Shown: one piece after another, positions 7,135-13,705 of the stretch
Position numbering within the stretch: position 1 is the stretch's first letter
Layout: the number at the start of each line of letters is the position of its first letter
Source of the DNA: a virus
DNA: 64,000 bases
Virus record (IMG/VR): IMGVR_UViG_3300005533_000009
Coordinates: 1 to 64,000 of that record
Strand: one strand, 5' to 3'
Notes under the pieces: model-generated
Databases searched by the model: none
Told to the model about the DNA's origin: nothing
Seen by the model: the letters and a program-made list of their open reading frames with translations, nothing else
Translations under genes and position numbers: made by a program

Positions 7135-9615
7135 TTATTCCTTAACCCAACGATTCGATACATGACCATCGAATTCCATTACCACTTTATGCATTACTTC
7201 GGCAGCAGCGCGTTTAAACGCTTCTCCTACCATTTGCTTAACCGCTTCTCCATTTCGCTTTGGGCACTGGATGATCAATTCATCATGCACCATGCTCAAT
7301 AGCTTTGCTTGTAGAGAAGGAAGAGTATGCCACAAATAAGGACGACCTTCTTTATCAATCCCTGCACCCATAGCACGCTTAATGATACTAGCGTTCGTGC
7401 CTTGAATACGATGGTTCTTTCCACGTCTTGCGATAGAACCCATCAAGGCTTTTATTCCCCAGAAAATCTCTTGCTGATTTGGGGCTCTGTGAGTGAGGTT
7501 GAATTCTTCTTCTTTTGTCGGCTTTCTTAAATTAACAGCTTTGAATTCTTCAATGTTTAATTCTTGTTCTTCTTCAGGCAAAGCTAGCTTTTCTGGATGC
7601 TCTTCCATGATCCAGCGAGAAGCCACTTCGGGAGTAGGAGTAGGAAATGCTCTTCTACGTCCGTACATATCTCTTGCTTCTTTATCAGCTTTTGCTTGTT
7701 CTCCTGAACGCTCCAAGAAATTCCACACATCAGGAAATGCTGCTCTGTGCTGTGACATTAATTCTTTAGCTGCATTGACAGTGATATTCAATTCGTCGGC
7801 CAAAGCATCAGGCCCACCACCGTAACACAACAAGAAGTTAATAGCCTTCGTGTTCTCTCTCAGCTTCTTATGTTCTTTACAAGAACACTTCAACCTCATA
7901 GGTTGACCGTCAGCACCTAACTTGAAATATTTACAACCTTCCTCAGTTCCCGCTTTCCACTTTTCTCTTTCAAGAATTTCAGTAGAAACTGAGTGAACGT
8001 CCCAGCCTTTATTAAAGGCCATGATCCAAGTTTTAGCGTCGGCTAGGTCAGCGATAATACGAAGTTCAGCACCAGACATGTCCACCGTGACAATACAAAA
8101 CTCTTCCCCTGTAATAGGGTCTGGTGGATCACATATAAAACAATCTCTTACTTCTTTTTCTCTTGGAAGATTCTGCCCATTTGGTTTGGATGAAGAACTT
8201 CGTCCAGTTTCTGCCTCTAGTTGGTTAAATACACAGTGCAGTCTTCCATCGCCGGGATGTCTCCAGCCTTCTTCTTTGCAAGGCTTGGTAACCCAGCGGT
8301 TGATCCATGACATTCCGTAGGTAGAAGTGCTTTTCTTGCCCTTCTTGTATTTACGTAATGTCTGAATAACTTCTTTATCGTTGTAGTGCAGCAATTCTTC
8401 ATCAGAAGTGCTCTTCAACGCTTTCATGCCGGGAAGTTTTTGAAGTGCTTCTAAAAGCTGTGTAGAGGAATCATAATTGATGTATGCCTCGCCTTCACAC
8501 TTCTCGACATTTCTGGCCCACTTTGTTTTTAGTTTGTTCTTCTCACTAAAATTGGAACGGGCTTCTGCTTTCTTGATGCGTCTAAACAACTCAAGATTTT
8601 TTAGTACTTTCTTTAGTTCTGATTTTTTCTCTTTGTCTTTTTCAGCGCGTACTAAAGCGGCCTGAGCTTTTTCTTCTGGAGTTGCTTCTTCAAACTGAGT
8701 CTTCCAGATCATCTCCAAACGGTGAAGTTCTTCTTCATCCACTTGGGAATTTTTATGACCCACAATTGGTAAGAACGCTTGATCCAAAAGCTTTATTTCT
8801 TCAATTCTTTTCTCTTCTAACGCTTTAATTCTCTCAACCCATTTTGTATCGTCAAGGTTTTGTCCATTGAGATGCATGTCTACGTAACTACCGATTGCAT
8901 CATTTTCAATTTGGGTTGTTACTAACAACTGTTCTTTTACCAGACGCTTCATCTGTGCGTCTCGCATAGGAATTGGCAGCCTGCTATCTAGAGCCGCATA
9001 TGCAATCTGTTTGTCTGTCAAACGGTTGACAAGATCAAAACCACGCTGCTCGTCTTTATCAACAATCAAACCAAAGTAGCGTTTTACAATCGCTACCATG
9101 GAGAACTCACTGTATTGTTTTAAAGAGATTGTTCCGGCTTGAATAACACGCTCGGCAAGATCGGTACTGTACAAGTGCCAAATACGCAGGCCGAAGTTCC
9201 AACGCATCACTTCATATTCGAAGGAAAGGTTCTGCCCTACTTTTAAGAATTCATTATTGCAGAGGATGGGCTCAATAATTTCTAGAAGCTCTTTGTAATG
9301 CTCCCCGTTGTTTACTCCGTAGTTCCCCTGCGTGTCTATCAACAAATCTGTGTCCCAATCAAGTAGACCCAGAATATCAACTACGAACTGTTCGAACTTG
9401 TCACCAAACTGCATGGTGCGAACGCGACGGTTCCAAAAGTCCACAGTCCAATTTGTTTCCGTATCAAATCCGACAAATAGACTTTTATTTTTTCGCTTGC
9501 GTTCAAAGAAGTCTTTCAAAAGGTACAGATCACTCTTCTTGTCGATGAAGGTGATCTTCATTGGTGGTTGAAGCTCTTCCATCACCAATGGTTTAAAGCT
9601 AGAGTTATCTGACAT
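7135..9615 (-). CDS. Family A DNA polymerase (PolA-like, 3'-5' exonuclease plus polymerase)
   Basis: Replicative polymerase of 826 residues. The N-terminal DnaQ-like proofreading domain has FVGFDTETNW (D51, E53). The polymerase palm has motif A TVDMSGAELR (D512), motif B in the fingers RENTKAINFLLCYGGG (residues ~588-603) and motif C MVHDEL (D778). No 5' nuclease domain precedes the exonuclease, as in phage polymerases generally. The start ATG 9615 has AAGGAAAG upstream, after a GACTCAG heptamer. It heads the replication and nucleotide genes, behind one small leader gene. Confidence 0.93.
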   Translation of the reverse strand: MSDNSSFKPLVMEELQPPMKITFIDKKSDLYLLKDFFERKRKNKSLFVGFDTETNWTVDFWNRRVRTMQFGDKFEQFVVDILGLLDWDTDLLIDTQGNYGVNNGEHYKELLEIIEPILCNNEFLKVGQNLSFEYEVMRWNFGLRIWHLYSTDLAERVIQAGTISLKQYSEFSMVAIVKRYFGLIVDKDEQRGFDLVNRLTDKQIAYAALDSRLPIPMRDAQMKRLVKEQLLVTTQIENDAIGSYVDMHLNGQNLDDTKWVERIKALEEKRIEEIKLLDQAFLPIVGHKNSQVDEEELHRLEMIWKTQFEEATPEEKAQAALVRAEKDKEKKSELKKVLKNLELFRRIKKAEARSNFSEKNKLKTKWARNVEKCEGEAYINYDSSTQLLEALQKLPGMKALKSTSDEELLHYNDKEVIQTLRKYKKGKKSTSTYGMSWINRWVTKPCKEEGWRHPGDGRLHCVFNQLEAETGRSSSSKPNGQNLPREKEVRDCFICDPPDPITGEEFCIVTVDMSGAELRIIADLADAKTWIMAFNKGWDVHSVSTEILEREKWKAGTEEGCKYFKLGADGQPMRLKCSCKEHKKLRENTKAINFLLCYGGGPDALADELNITVNAAKELMSQHRAAFPDVWNFLERSGEQAKADKEARDMYGRRRAFPTPTPEVASRWIMEEHPEKLALPEEEQELNIEEFKAVNLRKPTKEEEFNLTHRAPNQQEIFWGIKALMGSIARRGKNHRIQGTNASIIKRAMGAGIDKEGRPYLWHTLPSLQAKLLSMVHDELIIQCPKRNGEAVKQMVGEAFKRAAAEVMHKVVMEFDGHVSNRWVKE

Positions 9616-9644
9616 CTTTCCTTTCTGAGTCTAAAGGGCTACAA

Positions 9645-9908
9645 TCAGTATACACCAGTTGCAAACCTGTGATTGAAGAACTCCGTATTCCTGCCCTCTG
9701 ACTGTATGCCCTCATTGCGAGAGGAGTATTCTAGAGCAGCATTTAATTTGGAGAGAGCTTCTTTATACTGACTCATGTTCTCTATATACTCTTTAGAATC
9801 AACATGATACTTACTCTTTGTCTCTATTATCTTTGACTCTATCTCTATTATTCTATTCCTAAGTCTCTGTCTTTTCTTAGATATAGAGGGACTAGTCTTC
9901 TTCATCAA
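9645..9908 (-). CDS. Small coiled-coil protein (87 aa), first gene of the leftward operon
   Basis: Charged, alpha-helical sequence with heptad-like spacing over residues ~10-62 and no recognised domain. It is the first gene after the leftward promoter at 10067-10095, so it should be expressed early. Positions like this often hold small regulators or host-takeover proteins, but nothing in the sequence shows that. Confidence 0.55.
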   Translation of the reverse strand: MMKKTSPSISKKRQRLRNRIIEIESKIIETKSKYHVDSKEYIENMSQYKEALSKLNAALEYSSRNEGIQSEGRNTEFFNHRFATGVY

Positions 9909-9922
9909 TACCTACCTTATAC

Positions 9923-10018
9923 TAAGTTGTTTATTATCAACACTTTATACTAATTACCACTCCTAAACCACTGAGCACCTAGTACTTATCTACTATACTA
10001 CTGATAATAAACAACTTA
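9923..10018. repeat. 16-bp perfect inverted repeat in the leftward leader
   Basis: TAAGTTGTTTATTATC at 9923-9938 is matched exactly by its reverse complement at 10003-10018, with 64 nt between. It lies between the predicted leftward start (~10060) and the first leftward gene, so the transcript could form a long stem-loop. As DNA it could also be a protein-binding or origin element. Confidence 0.8.
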
Positions 10019-10066
10019 AATACTATAGTATCTAATACATATGTGCCGGGGGAGAATCTATTTTCA

Positions 10067-10095
10067 ATAGTAGCATGTGATTTTGCAATTGTCAA
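10067..10095 (-). promoter_or_regulatory. Sigma70-type promoter, leftward
   Basis: On the minus strand, a perfect -35 TTGACA (10090-10095), a 17-nt spacer and a -10 TACTAT (10067-10072). Transcription should start near 10060 and run into the coiled-coil and DNA polymerase genes. Confidence 0.8.
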
Positions 10096-10153
10096 CTTTT
10101 TAACTATTTTCTTTATTTTCATACAGATACAAAGAATATATGAAAAACAGTAA

Positions 10154-10170
10154 TTGAAAATCATTTTCAA
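10154..10170. promoter_or_regulatory. 17-bp palindrome, candidate operator
   Basis: TTGAAAAT C ATTTTCAA is a perfect 8+1+8 palindrome, midway between the divergent promoters. Its half-site resembles the nearby TATTTTCA repeats. It is a typical size for a dimeric repressor site. Confidence 0.5.
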
Positions 10171-10272
10171 GATGGTGCAAGTCTTTTATTTTCATAAATA
10201 TATAAGGACGATTTTTTAGAATTTATTTTGAGTGTGATTTTTCATGTTATTTTAATTTGTTTAAAACTGATC

Positions 10273-10291
10273 TGCCCCAGACTCTGGGGCA
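10273..10291. promoter_or_regulatory. 19-bp GC-rich palindrome, candidate operator or attenuator
   Basis: TGCCCCAGA C TCTGGGGCA is perfect, 30 bp upstream of the rightward -35 box, in otherwise very AT-rich DNA. With no poly-U after it, a binding site is more likely than a terminator. Confidence 0.5.
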
Positions 10292-10321
10292 CATAGTTAA
10301 AATTTATTTTCATTCACCCCC

Positions 10322-10349
10322 TTGACAAATGGATTTCCGGGTTTATTAT
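10322..10349 (+). promoter_or_regulatory. Sigma70-type promoter, rightward, placing the start at or near the ATG
   Basis: Perfect -35 TTGACA (10322-10327), 16-nt spacer, -10 TATTAT (10344-10349). The next gene starts at 10356, only 7 nt past the -10 box, so the transcript would be leaderless or nearly so. Confidence 0.75.
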
Positions 10350-10355
10350 TAAAGT

Positions 10356-10997
10356 ATGGAGAAGAACCAATTTACTCCCGAGGAATACAAAGCCCGTAGA
10401 CAAGAGATAAAAGAGCTTATTGAAAGCGGTGCTTCTCTCTCGGATATAGCAAGAAAATTTTCAATTTCACGAGAACGTGTACGACAATTGAATCATTCAC
10501 TAGGATTGCCCACCAAAAGAAGTTTGGTTGCTCAATATAAAGAAAAAGCTTTAGCTTTAATAAAAAGCAAAGAACTTCATGATACAGAAGTAGCTGATAT
10601 GACAGGATTATCCCCCACTACTGTAGGGTATATAAGAAAAAGAGACTTGGGTATTGACTCTATTGTAATTCGTAAAACTTTAAAACGACAATATCCAGCA
10701 GAGTTTAATGCGTATAGGATGGCTGAAAAAAGGTGTCAAGATAAGGACCACCCAAATTATAGTAGTTATGGTGGTAGAGGAATCCAGTTTAAATTTACAT
10801 CTTTTGGTGAATTTATGGCGGAATTGGGTCCAAAGCCTGCTGGAATAACACCTTCTGGAAGATCAGCATATAGCTTGAATCGCATTGATAACAATGGACA
10901 TTACGAAATAGGTAATGTGGAATGGACAACACAAGATGTACAATGTAGGAACAGAAGAAAACGGGTATTGACAAATTTAAAAAAATTACCCTATTGA
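10356..10997 (+). CDS. HTH-HNH fusion: sigma region 4-like DNA-binding domain plus HNH endonuclease
   Basis: 213 residues. The N-terminal ~110 residues contain helix-turn-helix elements: SLSDIARKFSISRERVRQL (residues ~28-46) resembles sigma70 region 4.2, and DTEVADMTGLSPTTVGYIRK (~76-95) looks like a second one. The C-terminal half is a complete HNH domain: AYRMAEKRCQ, YSSYGGRGIQF, LNRIDNNGHYEIGNVEWTT. It is the first rightward gene, behind a strong promoter. It could be a HEG that borrowed a DNA-binding domain, or a HEG that also regulates the control region. Confidence 0.88.
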   Translation: MEKNQFTPEEYKARRQEIKELIESGASLSDIARKFSISRERVRQLNHSLGLPTKRSLVAQYKEKALALIKSKELHDTEVADMTGLSPTTVGYIRKRDLGIDSIVIRKTLKRQYPAEFNAYRMAEKRCQDKDHPNYSSYGGRGIQFKFTSFGEFMAELGPKPAGITPSGRSAYSLNRIDNNGHYEIGNVEWTTQDVQCRNRRKRVLTNLKKLPY

Positions 10998-11030
10998 TTT
11001 TCTCTATGAGTATGGTAATATTGAATCAGC

Positions 11031-11120
11031 CCTAAATAGGGCTTGCATTGTTCGACATTCATGGGGGACGTGCCTATTAACTCCTTTCTCGCGCATATCG
11101 TCCCCCATTTCGATTTTTGT
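11031..11120 (+). terminator. Hairpin cluster and probable terminator
   Basis: A small hairpin (AGCCC/GGGCT near 11034-11049) is followed by a 10-bp perfect stem, ATGGGGGACG (11061-11070) with CGTCCCCCAT (11099-11108), and then a T-rich tail. It sits after the HTH-HNH gene. The 28-nt loop is long for a terminator, so another RNA role is possible. Confidence 0.5.
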
Positions 11121-11181
11121 TGTATTCTTTCTGCGGCTGTGGCATCCTGTATGTGTAAGTCCAACCCGAGATACGACATTT

Positions 11182-11226
11182 AAACCTGTGGTCCCCTCTG
11201 CAACATTTGACAGAGGGGCAAGGTTT
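11182..11226 (+). promoter_or_regulatory. Two-tier hairpin upstream of an HNH gene
   Basis: An 8-bp stem CCCCTCTG (11193-11200)/CAGAGGGG (11211-11218) is nested inside AAACCT (11182-11187)/AGGTTT (11221-11226), 8 nt before the start codon at 11235. The rest of 10998-11234 shows no coding frame. Confidence 0.55.
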
Positions 11227-11234
11227 GTGCCAAA

Positions 11235-11753
11235 ATGACATATAGTTTTGAATTTGCGTCTGTGGATGGAATGAGACTAAAATATACTAAAGAAATTTTA
11301 GAGCCTGTAGTTAAAGAAAGTTTGTCTATGGCTCAGGTACTTAGAAAATTAGGAAAGAGACAATCTGGTGGGAATCACTTTCATGTGAAGAAGGTGATCG
11401 AAAAACTTGGAATTGATACGTCTCATTTTACAGGCAAATTATGGAATAAAGGAAAGACGCTTCCTTGTGTTAATCCAGAAGATATTCTGGTTTTGAGAAG
11501 CTATGATGATCCTAGAACACATGGTAAATCCTTAGAAAAAGCGTTAATATCTATTGGAAGAAAATACCAATGTGTTGACTGTGGCTTAGGAAATACATAT
11601 AACGACAAACCTATTAAGTTACAAGTAGATCATGAGAACGGTAAGTTTTGGGATAACAGAGAAGAAAATTTAAATTTTAGATGTCCAAATTGCCATTCTC
11701 AAACGAATAATTTTAGTGGTAGAAGTAGTAATAGTGCGCTTATGGTGGAATAA
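11235..11753 (+). CDS. HNH homing endonuclease upstream of tRNA-Leu
   Basis: 172 residues. The C-terminal third is a canonical zinc HNH domain: CVDCGLGNTYN, LQVDHENGKFWDNREENL and FRCPNCHSQTNNF. The N-terminal part has a short helical region resembling a DNA-recognition HTH (SMAQVLRKLGKR, residues ~31-42). The stop codon (11751-11753) lies 18 nt inside tRNA-Leu, repeating the HEG-on-tRNA arrangement seen elsewhere in this genome. Confidence 0.9.
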   Translation: MTYSFEFASVDGMRLKYTKEILEPVVKESLSMAQVLRKLGKRQSGGNHFHVKKVIEKLGIDTSHFTGKLWNKGKTLPCVNPEDILVLRSYDDPRTHGKSLEKALISIGRKYQCVDCGLGNTYNDKPIKLQVDHENGKFWDNREENLNFRCPNCHSQTNNFSGRSSNSALMVE

Positions 11754-11821
11754 GCAGACACGTAAGGTTTAGACCCTTATGGTGAATAACCGTGGGAGTG
11801 CAAGTCTCTCTAGGCGCACCA
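11736..11821 (+). tRNA. tRNA-Leu(UAG)
   Basis: 86 nt with long variable arm and encoded CCA. Acceptor GCGCTTA/TAGGCGC, anticodon stem TAAGG/CCTTA with loop TTTAGAC, T arm GGGAG/CTCTC with loop TGCAAGT. Its first 18 nt overlap the preceding HNH gene. Confidence 0.9.
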
Positions 11822-11828
11822 AATTTTT

Positions 11829-11902
11829 GGATGTGTAGTTCAGTGGCAGAACACAATCTTGGTAAGATTGCAACGAAGGTTCGATTCCTTCCTAATCCTC
11901 CA
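11829..11902 (+). tRNA. tRNA-Thr(GGU)
   Basis: 74 nt, CCA encoded, loop TTGGTAA in stem CAATC/GATTG, T arm GAAGG/CCTTC. The acceptor has mismatches at positions 5:68 (G-A) and 6:67 (T-T). Confidence 0.8.
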
Positions 11903-11903
11903 T

Positions 11904-11978
11904 GCGCTCGTGGCTCAATGGCACAGCAGCGGTTTTGTAAACCGCCATTTCTCAGTTCGACTCTGAGCGTGCGCTCCA
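11904..11978 (+). tRNA. tRNA-Thr(UGU)
   Basis: 75 nt, CCA encoded, anticodon stem GCGGT/ACCGC with loop TTTGTAA, T arm CTCAG/CTGAG. One acceptor mismatch at position 5 (T-T). Confidence 0.88.
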
Positions 11979-11985
11979 AATTGTA

Positions 11986-12013
11986 ACAAAACCCCCTTTT
12001 GTGAGGGGTTTTG
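11986..12013 (+). terminator. Hairpin between tRNA genes
   Basis: CAAAACCCC pairs with GGGGTTTTG across a short loop. The stem is strong but no U-run follows, so it may be an attenuator or a processing signal rather than a full terminator. Confidence 0.45.
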
Positions 12014-12025
12014 ATGAAATAAAAT

Positions 12026-12100
12026 GCGCTTGTAATTTAATGGCGAGAATACCTCTTTCGTAAAGAGGCTGTGAAGGTCCGAATCCTTCCTTGCGCTCCA
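12026..12100 (+). tRNA. tRNA-Thr(CGU)
   Basis: 75 nt, CCA encoded, anticodon stem CCTCT/AGAGG with loop TTCGTAA, T arm GAAGG/CCTTC. Acceptor positions 5 and 6 are T-T mismatches. It is the third threonine isoacceptor in a row. Confidence 0.82.
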
Positions 12101-12177
12101 GTTTTGGGTGGGTGTAGACTATAAAGCCCTTCAAAATAGTGGTGCTTTCGTCTAACCACAGCCCAATAAATTTTTAT

Positions 12178-12253
12178 ACTCTGGTAGATTAGCGGCTAAA
12201 TCATCTGCCCTACAAGCAGACTACCGTAGGTTCGAGTCCTACCCGGAGTACCA
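12178..12253 (+). tRNA. tRNA-Val(UAC) with C33
   Basis: 76 nt, CCA encoded, acceptor ACTCTGG/CCGGAGT, anticodon stem TCTGC/GCAGA, T-loop TTCGAGT. The anticodon loop is CCTACAA, so the nearly universal U33 is a C. Confidence 0.85.
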
Positions 12254-12259
12254 ATTTAT

Positions 12260-12371
12260 CCTAAGTCCTCATACGTACACAATAAGTTTAATATTGACTT
12301 ATTGTGATTAGTAAATTAGACTGTGCTAATGAGGCTGCTAAGATCAGAGGTAATGCTCCCGAATACTTAGG
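12260..12371 (+). ncRNA. Structured RNA of unknown function inside the tRNA array
   Basis: A 112-nt unit closed by CCTAAGT (12260-12266)/ACTTAGG (12365-12371). Directly inside, CCTCAT pairs with ATGAGG, which encloses two further hairpins: CACAATAAGT/ACTTATTGTG (10 bp) and ATTAG/CTAAT. It has no anticodon arm or T arm. It is not a tRNA I can recognise and may be a novel small RNA. Confidence 0.55.
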
Positions 12372-12409
12372 GTCTAACCAATTAAGTGCGTGAATAATCC
12401 GCATAGACT

Positions 12410-12489
12410 GTGACGATGGCAACTATGAGAATGTTGCGGCAGACTGTGAACCTGTCCTCTTGTCGGAGCATCCCCGACTCGTCACCCCA
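12410..12489 (+). tRNA. tRNA-His(GUG)-like, unusual T and D loops
   Basis: Acceptor GTGACGA/TCGTCAC is perfect, followed by C73 and an encoded CCA. C73 is a histidine identity base. The anticodon loop is CTGTGAA (GUG). The D arm (GCAAC/GTTGC) and the T arm (GTCGG/CCGAC) pair, but the T-loop is AGCATCC instead of the TTCRANN consensus, A31-C39 mismatches, and no G precedes G1. It may be divergent or decayed. Confidence 0.6.
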
Positions 12490-12493
12490 TTAT

Positions 12494-12570
12494 GTACGTT
12501 TGGCGAAGTGGCTAAACGCGAACGGCTGCAACCCGTTTAAGCGTAGGTTCGAATCCTACAACGTACTCCA
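12494..12570 (+). tRNA. tRNA-Cys(GCA)
   Basis: 77 nt, CCA encoded, perfect acceptor GTACGTT/AACGTAC, anticodon stem AACGG/CCGTT with loop CTGCAAC, T arm GTAGG/CCTAC with loop TTCGAAT. Confidence 0.93.
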
Positions 12571-12579
12571 TTTTTACTG

Positions 12580-12635
12580 GCGGTTCGTTTAACAGAAACG
12601 TTTGAGGACGAGTTCAATTCTCGTACTTCGCTCCA
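12580..12635 (+). pseudogene. Truncated tRNA-like sequence
   Basis: Only 56 nt. A T arm ACGAG/CTCGT with loop TTCAATT, an acceptor-like 3' end and CCA are present, with one hairpin (CGTTT/AAACG) in place of separate D and anticodon arms. It is likely a tRNA that lost about 20 nt. Confidence 0.6.
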
Positions 12636-12637
12636 AA

Positions 12638-12713
12638 GCGAGGCTGGTGTTCAACAGCAGCATGTGAGTCTTCCAAACTCAGGGAAAGGGTGCAAGTCCC
12701 TTGCTTCGCTCCA
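12638..12713 (+). tRNA. tRNA-Gly(UCC)
   Basis: 76 nt, CCA encoded, acceptor GCGAGGC/GCTTCGC, anticodon stem TGAGT/ACTCA with loop CTTCCAA, T arm AAGGG/CCCTT with loop TGCAAGT. Confidence 0.9.
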
Positions 12714-12716
12714 AAT

Positions 12717-12792
12717 AGGTCATTGGTCTAACGGCTATGATATCCGCCTCCAAAGCGGTAAGGTGTGGGTTCGAATCCTGCATGACCTGCCA
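12717..12792 (+). tRNA. tRNA-Trp(CCA)
   Basis: 76 nt, CCA encoded, perfect acceptor AGGTCAT/ATGACCT, discriminator G, anticodon loop CTCCAAA in stem CCGC/GCGG. Confidence 0.92.
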
Positions 12793-12843
12793 AAGTTTCT
12801 CCAAACTTAAAATGGAGTGGTCGAAAAGTGTTCTTAACCGGGC

Positions 12844-12878
12844 TACTACTATTTATACTCTGAGAAAGAGAAGTAGTA
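12844..12878 (+). promoter_or_regulatory. Hairpin covering the start of an HNH gene
   Basis: TACTACT (12844-12850) pairs with AGTAGTA (12872-12878), which ends directly before the ATG at 12879 and flanks the GAGAAG ribosome-binding site. It could hide the start from ribosomes. Confidence 0.5.
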
Positions 12879-13220
12879 ATGCCTTTAGCAACAAAAGAAT
12901 TACAGTCTGAGTATCAAAAGAAACATTATCGTTGGAATAAAGAAAGATATTTACAACGTAATATTGATAGAAGAAATAAATACAGACAAATAATACAAGA
13001 AGCCAAAGAAAATAAACCTTGCACTGATTGTGGAGTTTGTTACCACCCAGTAGCCATGGACTTTCACCATGTATTTCCAGCAGAGAAATCTTTTGAAATT
13101 TCTGATGCATGTAGAATAGCTTCTTCAGAAAAAGTTTTGAAGAATGAGATAGCAAAATGCATAATTTTATGTTCTAATTGCCATCGCATTCGAGAATTTA
13201 ATCTGTGTGTAGGATCGTAA
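12879..13220 (+). CDS. Small HNH homing endonuclease upstream of tRNA-Pro
   Basis: 113 residues. A basic helical N-terminus precedes the zinc HNH core: CTDCGVCYHPVAMDFHH (first zinc pair and catalytic His), then IILCSNCHRIREF. The stop codon (13218-13220) falls inside the downstream class II tRNA, an 18-nt overlap identical in length to that of the HNH gene on tRNA-Leu. Confidence 0.88.
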   Translation: MPLATKELQSEYQKKHYRWNKERYLQRNIDRRNKYRQIIQEAKENKPCTDCGVCYHPVAMDFHHVFPAEKSFEISDACRIASSEKVLKNEIAKCIILCSNCHRIREFNLCVGS

Positions 13221-13291
13221 ATAGCAGCGAGCCTCCCTTGGAAGGAGGTGTCAGTATGACCTTGGAGGTGCAAGTCCTCCCACGCAGACCA
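13203..13291 (+). tRNA. Class II tRNA with UGG anticodon (nominally Pro)
   Basis: 89 nt, CCA encoded, acceptor CTGTGTG/CACGCAG, anticodon stem CCTCC/GGAGG with loop CTTGGAA, T arm GGAGG/CCTCC with loop TGCAAGT. A 15-nt variable region forms GTCA/TGAC, which is not expected of tRNA-Pro. Identity is uncertain. Confidence 0.75.
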
Positions 13292-13304
13292 TTTTGATTG
13301 TACA

Positions 13305-13373
13305 GTAGGACCATCTAAGCTATCATCCTACCAACGGTGCTGAAGTGCGCTTGAGAGTGATGGATAATGCACT
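13305..13373 (+). ncRNA. Two-hairpin structured spacer
   Basis: GTAGGA (13305-13310)/TCCTAC (13326-13331) and AGTGC (13344-13348)/GCACT (13369-13373). No cloverleaf or coding frame is visible. It may be tRNA remnant or processing signal. Confidence 0.35.
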
Positions 13374-13384
13374 GCGAATTTAAA

Positions 13385-13462
13385 GGTCTTTTAGGGGAGT
13401 CTGGAGTCCCCGGCTCTCTGTCTAAGAGCAGATCATGGGTTCAAATCCCATACGGTTCGCCA
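13385..13462 (+). tRNA. tRNA-Asp(GUC)-like with poor acceptor stem
   Basis: The anticodon stem GCTCT/AGAGC with loop CTGTCTA, the T arm ATGGG/CCCAT with loop TTCAAAT, G73 and CCA fit tRNA-Asp. A GGGGA/TCCCC D arm is present. The upstream sequence pairs with the 3' acceptor strand at only about four of seven positions, so the 5' end or the function is uncertain. Confidence 0.6.
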
Positions 13463-13469
13463 ATTTTAT

Positions 13470-13544
13470 TGCTGATTAGTTCAGTGGCAGAACGCCGCGC
13501 TCATAACGCGAATGTCGAAGGTTCGATTCCCTCATCAGCGACCA
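13470..13544 (+). tRNA. tRNA-Met(CAU) copy 1
   Basis: 75 nt, CCA encoded, acceptor TGCTGAT/ATCAGCG, D stem GTTC/GAAC, anticodon stem CGCG/CGCG with loop CTCATAA. It could be elongator Met, or Ile if C34 is modified to lysidine. Confidence 0.85.
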
Positions 13545-13547
13545 TAT

Positions 13548-13619
13548 TGCGGGGTAGTGTAGTAGAGCATCAAAGCCTCATAAGCTCTGGGACCAGTGCA
13601 ACTCTGGCGACCGCAACCA
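13548..13619 (+). tRNA. tRNA with CAU anticodon, copy 2, mismatched acceptor
   Basis: 72 nt, CCA encoded, anticodon loop CTCATAA, T-loop TGCAACT. The acceptor pairs at five positions (TGCGG/CCGCA) with mismatches at 6 and 7. It may be Ile2 or a decaying Met gene. Confidence 0.65.
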
Positions 13620-13705
13620 TATTAACCCCACTAAAAACGTCCATGCCGAAAAATACGGGCGTTGACTCAGATACTTCGGCAATCCCTCTTCCCCAGAGGT
13701 CACCG

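Larger units (their letters stand above)
10112..10313. repeat. Three copies of the 11-mer TTTATTTTCAT
   Basis: Identical 11-mers at 10112-10122, 10185-10195 and 10303-10313, with a partial copy (TTTATTTT then GAG) at 10222. Spacing is about 73 and 118 nt. They lie between the two divergent promoters and could be an operator or origin iterons. The region is AT-rich, so chance repeats are possible. Confidence 0.55.

Noticed and set aside
12321-12380. Hammerhead-ribozyme-like pieces (CTAATGAG, CGAAT, GTC) in the structured RNA
   Set aside because: The invariant G5 of CUGAUGA is replaced by A and the stem arrangement does not fit a hammerhead, so no ribozyme is claimed.
13367-13705. N-terminal extension of the GT4-like protein
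   Set aside because: It runs through three tRNA genes. ATG 13706 has its own ribosome-binding site.
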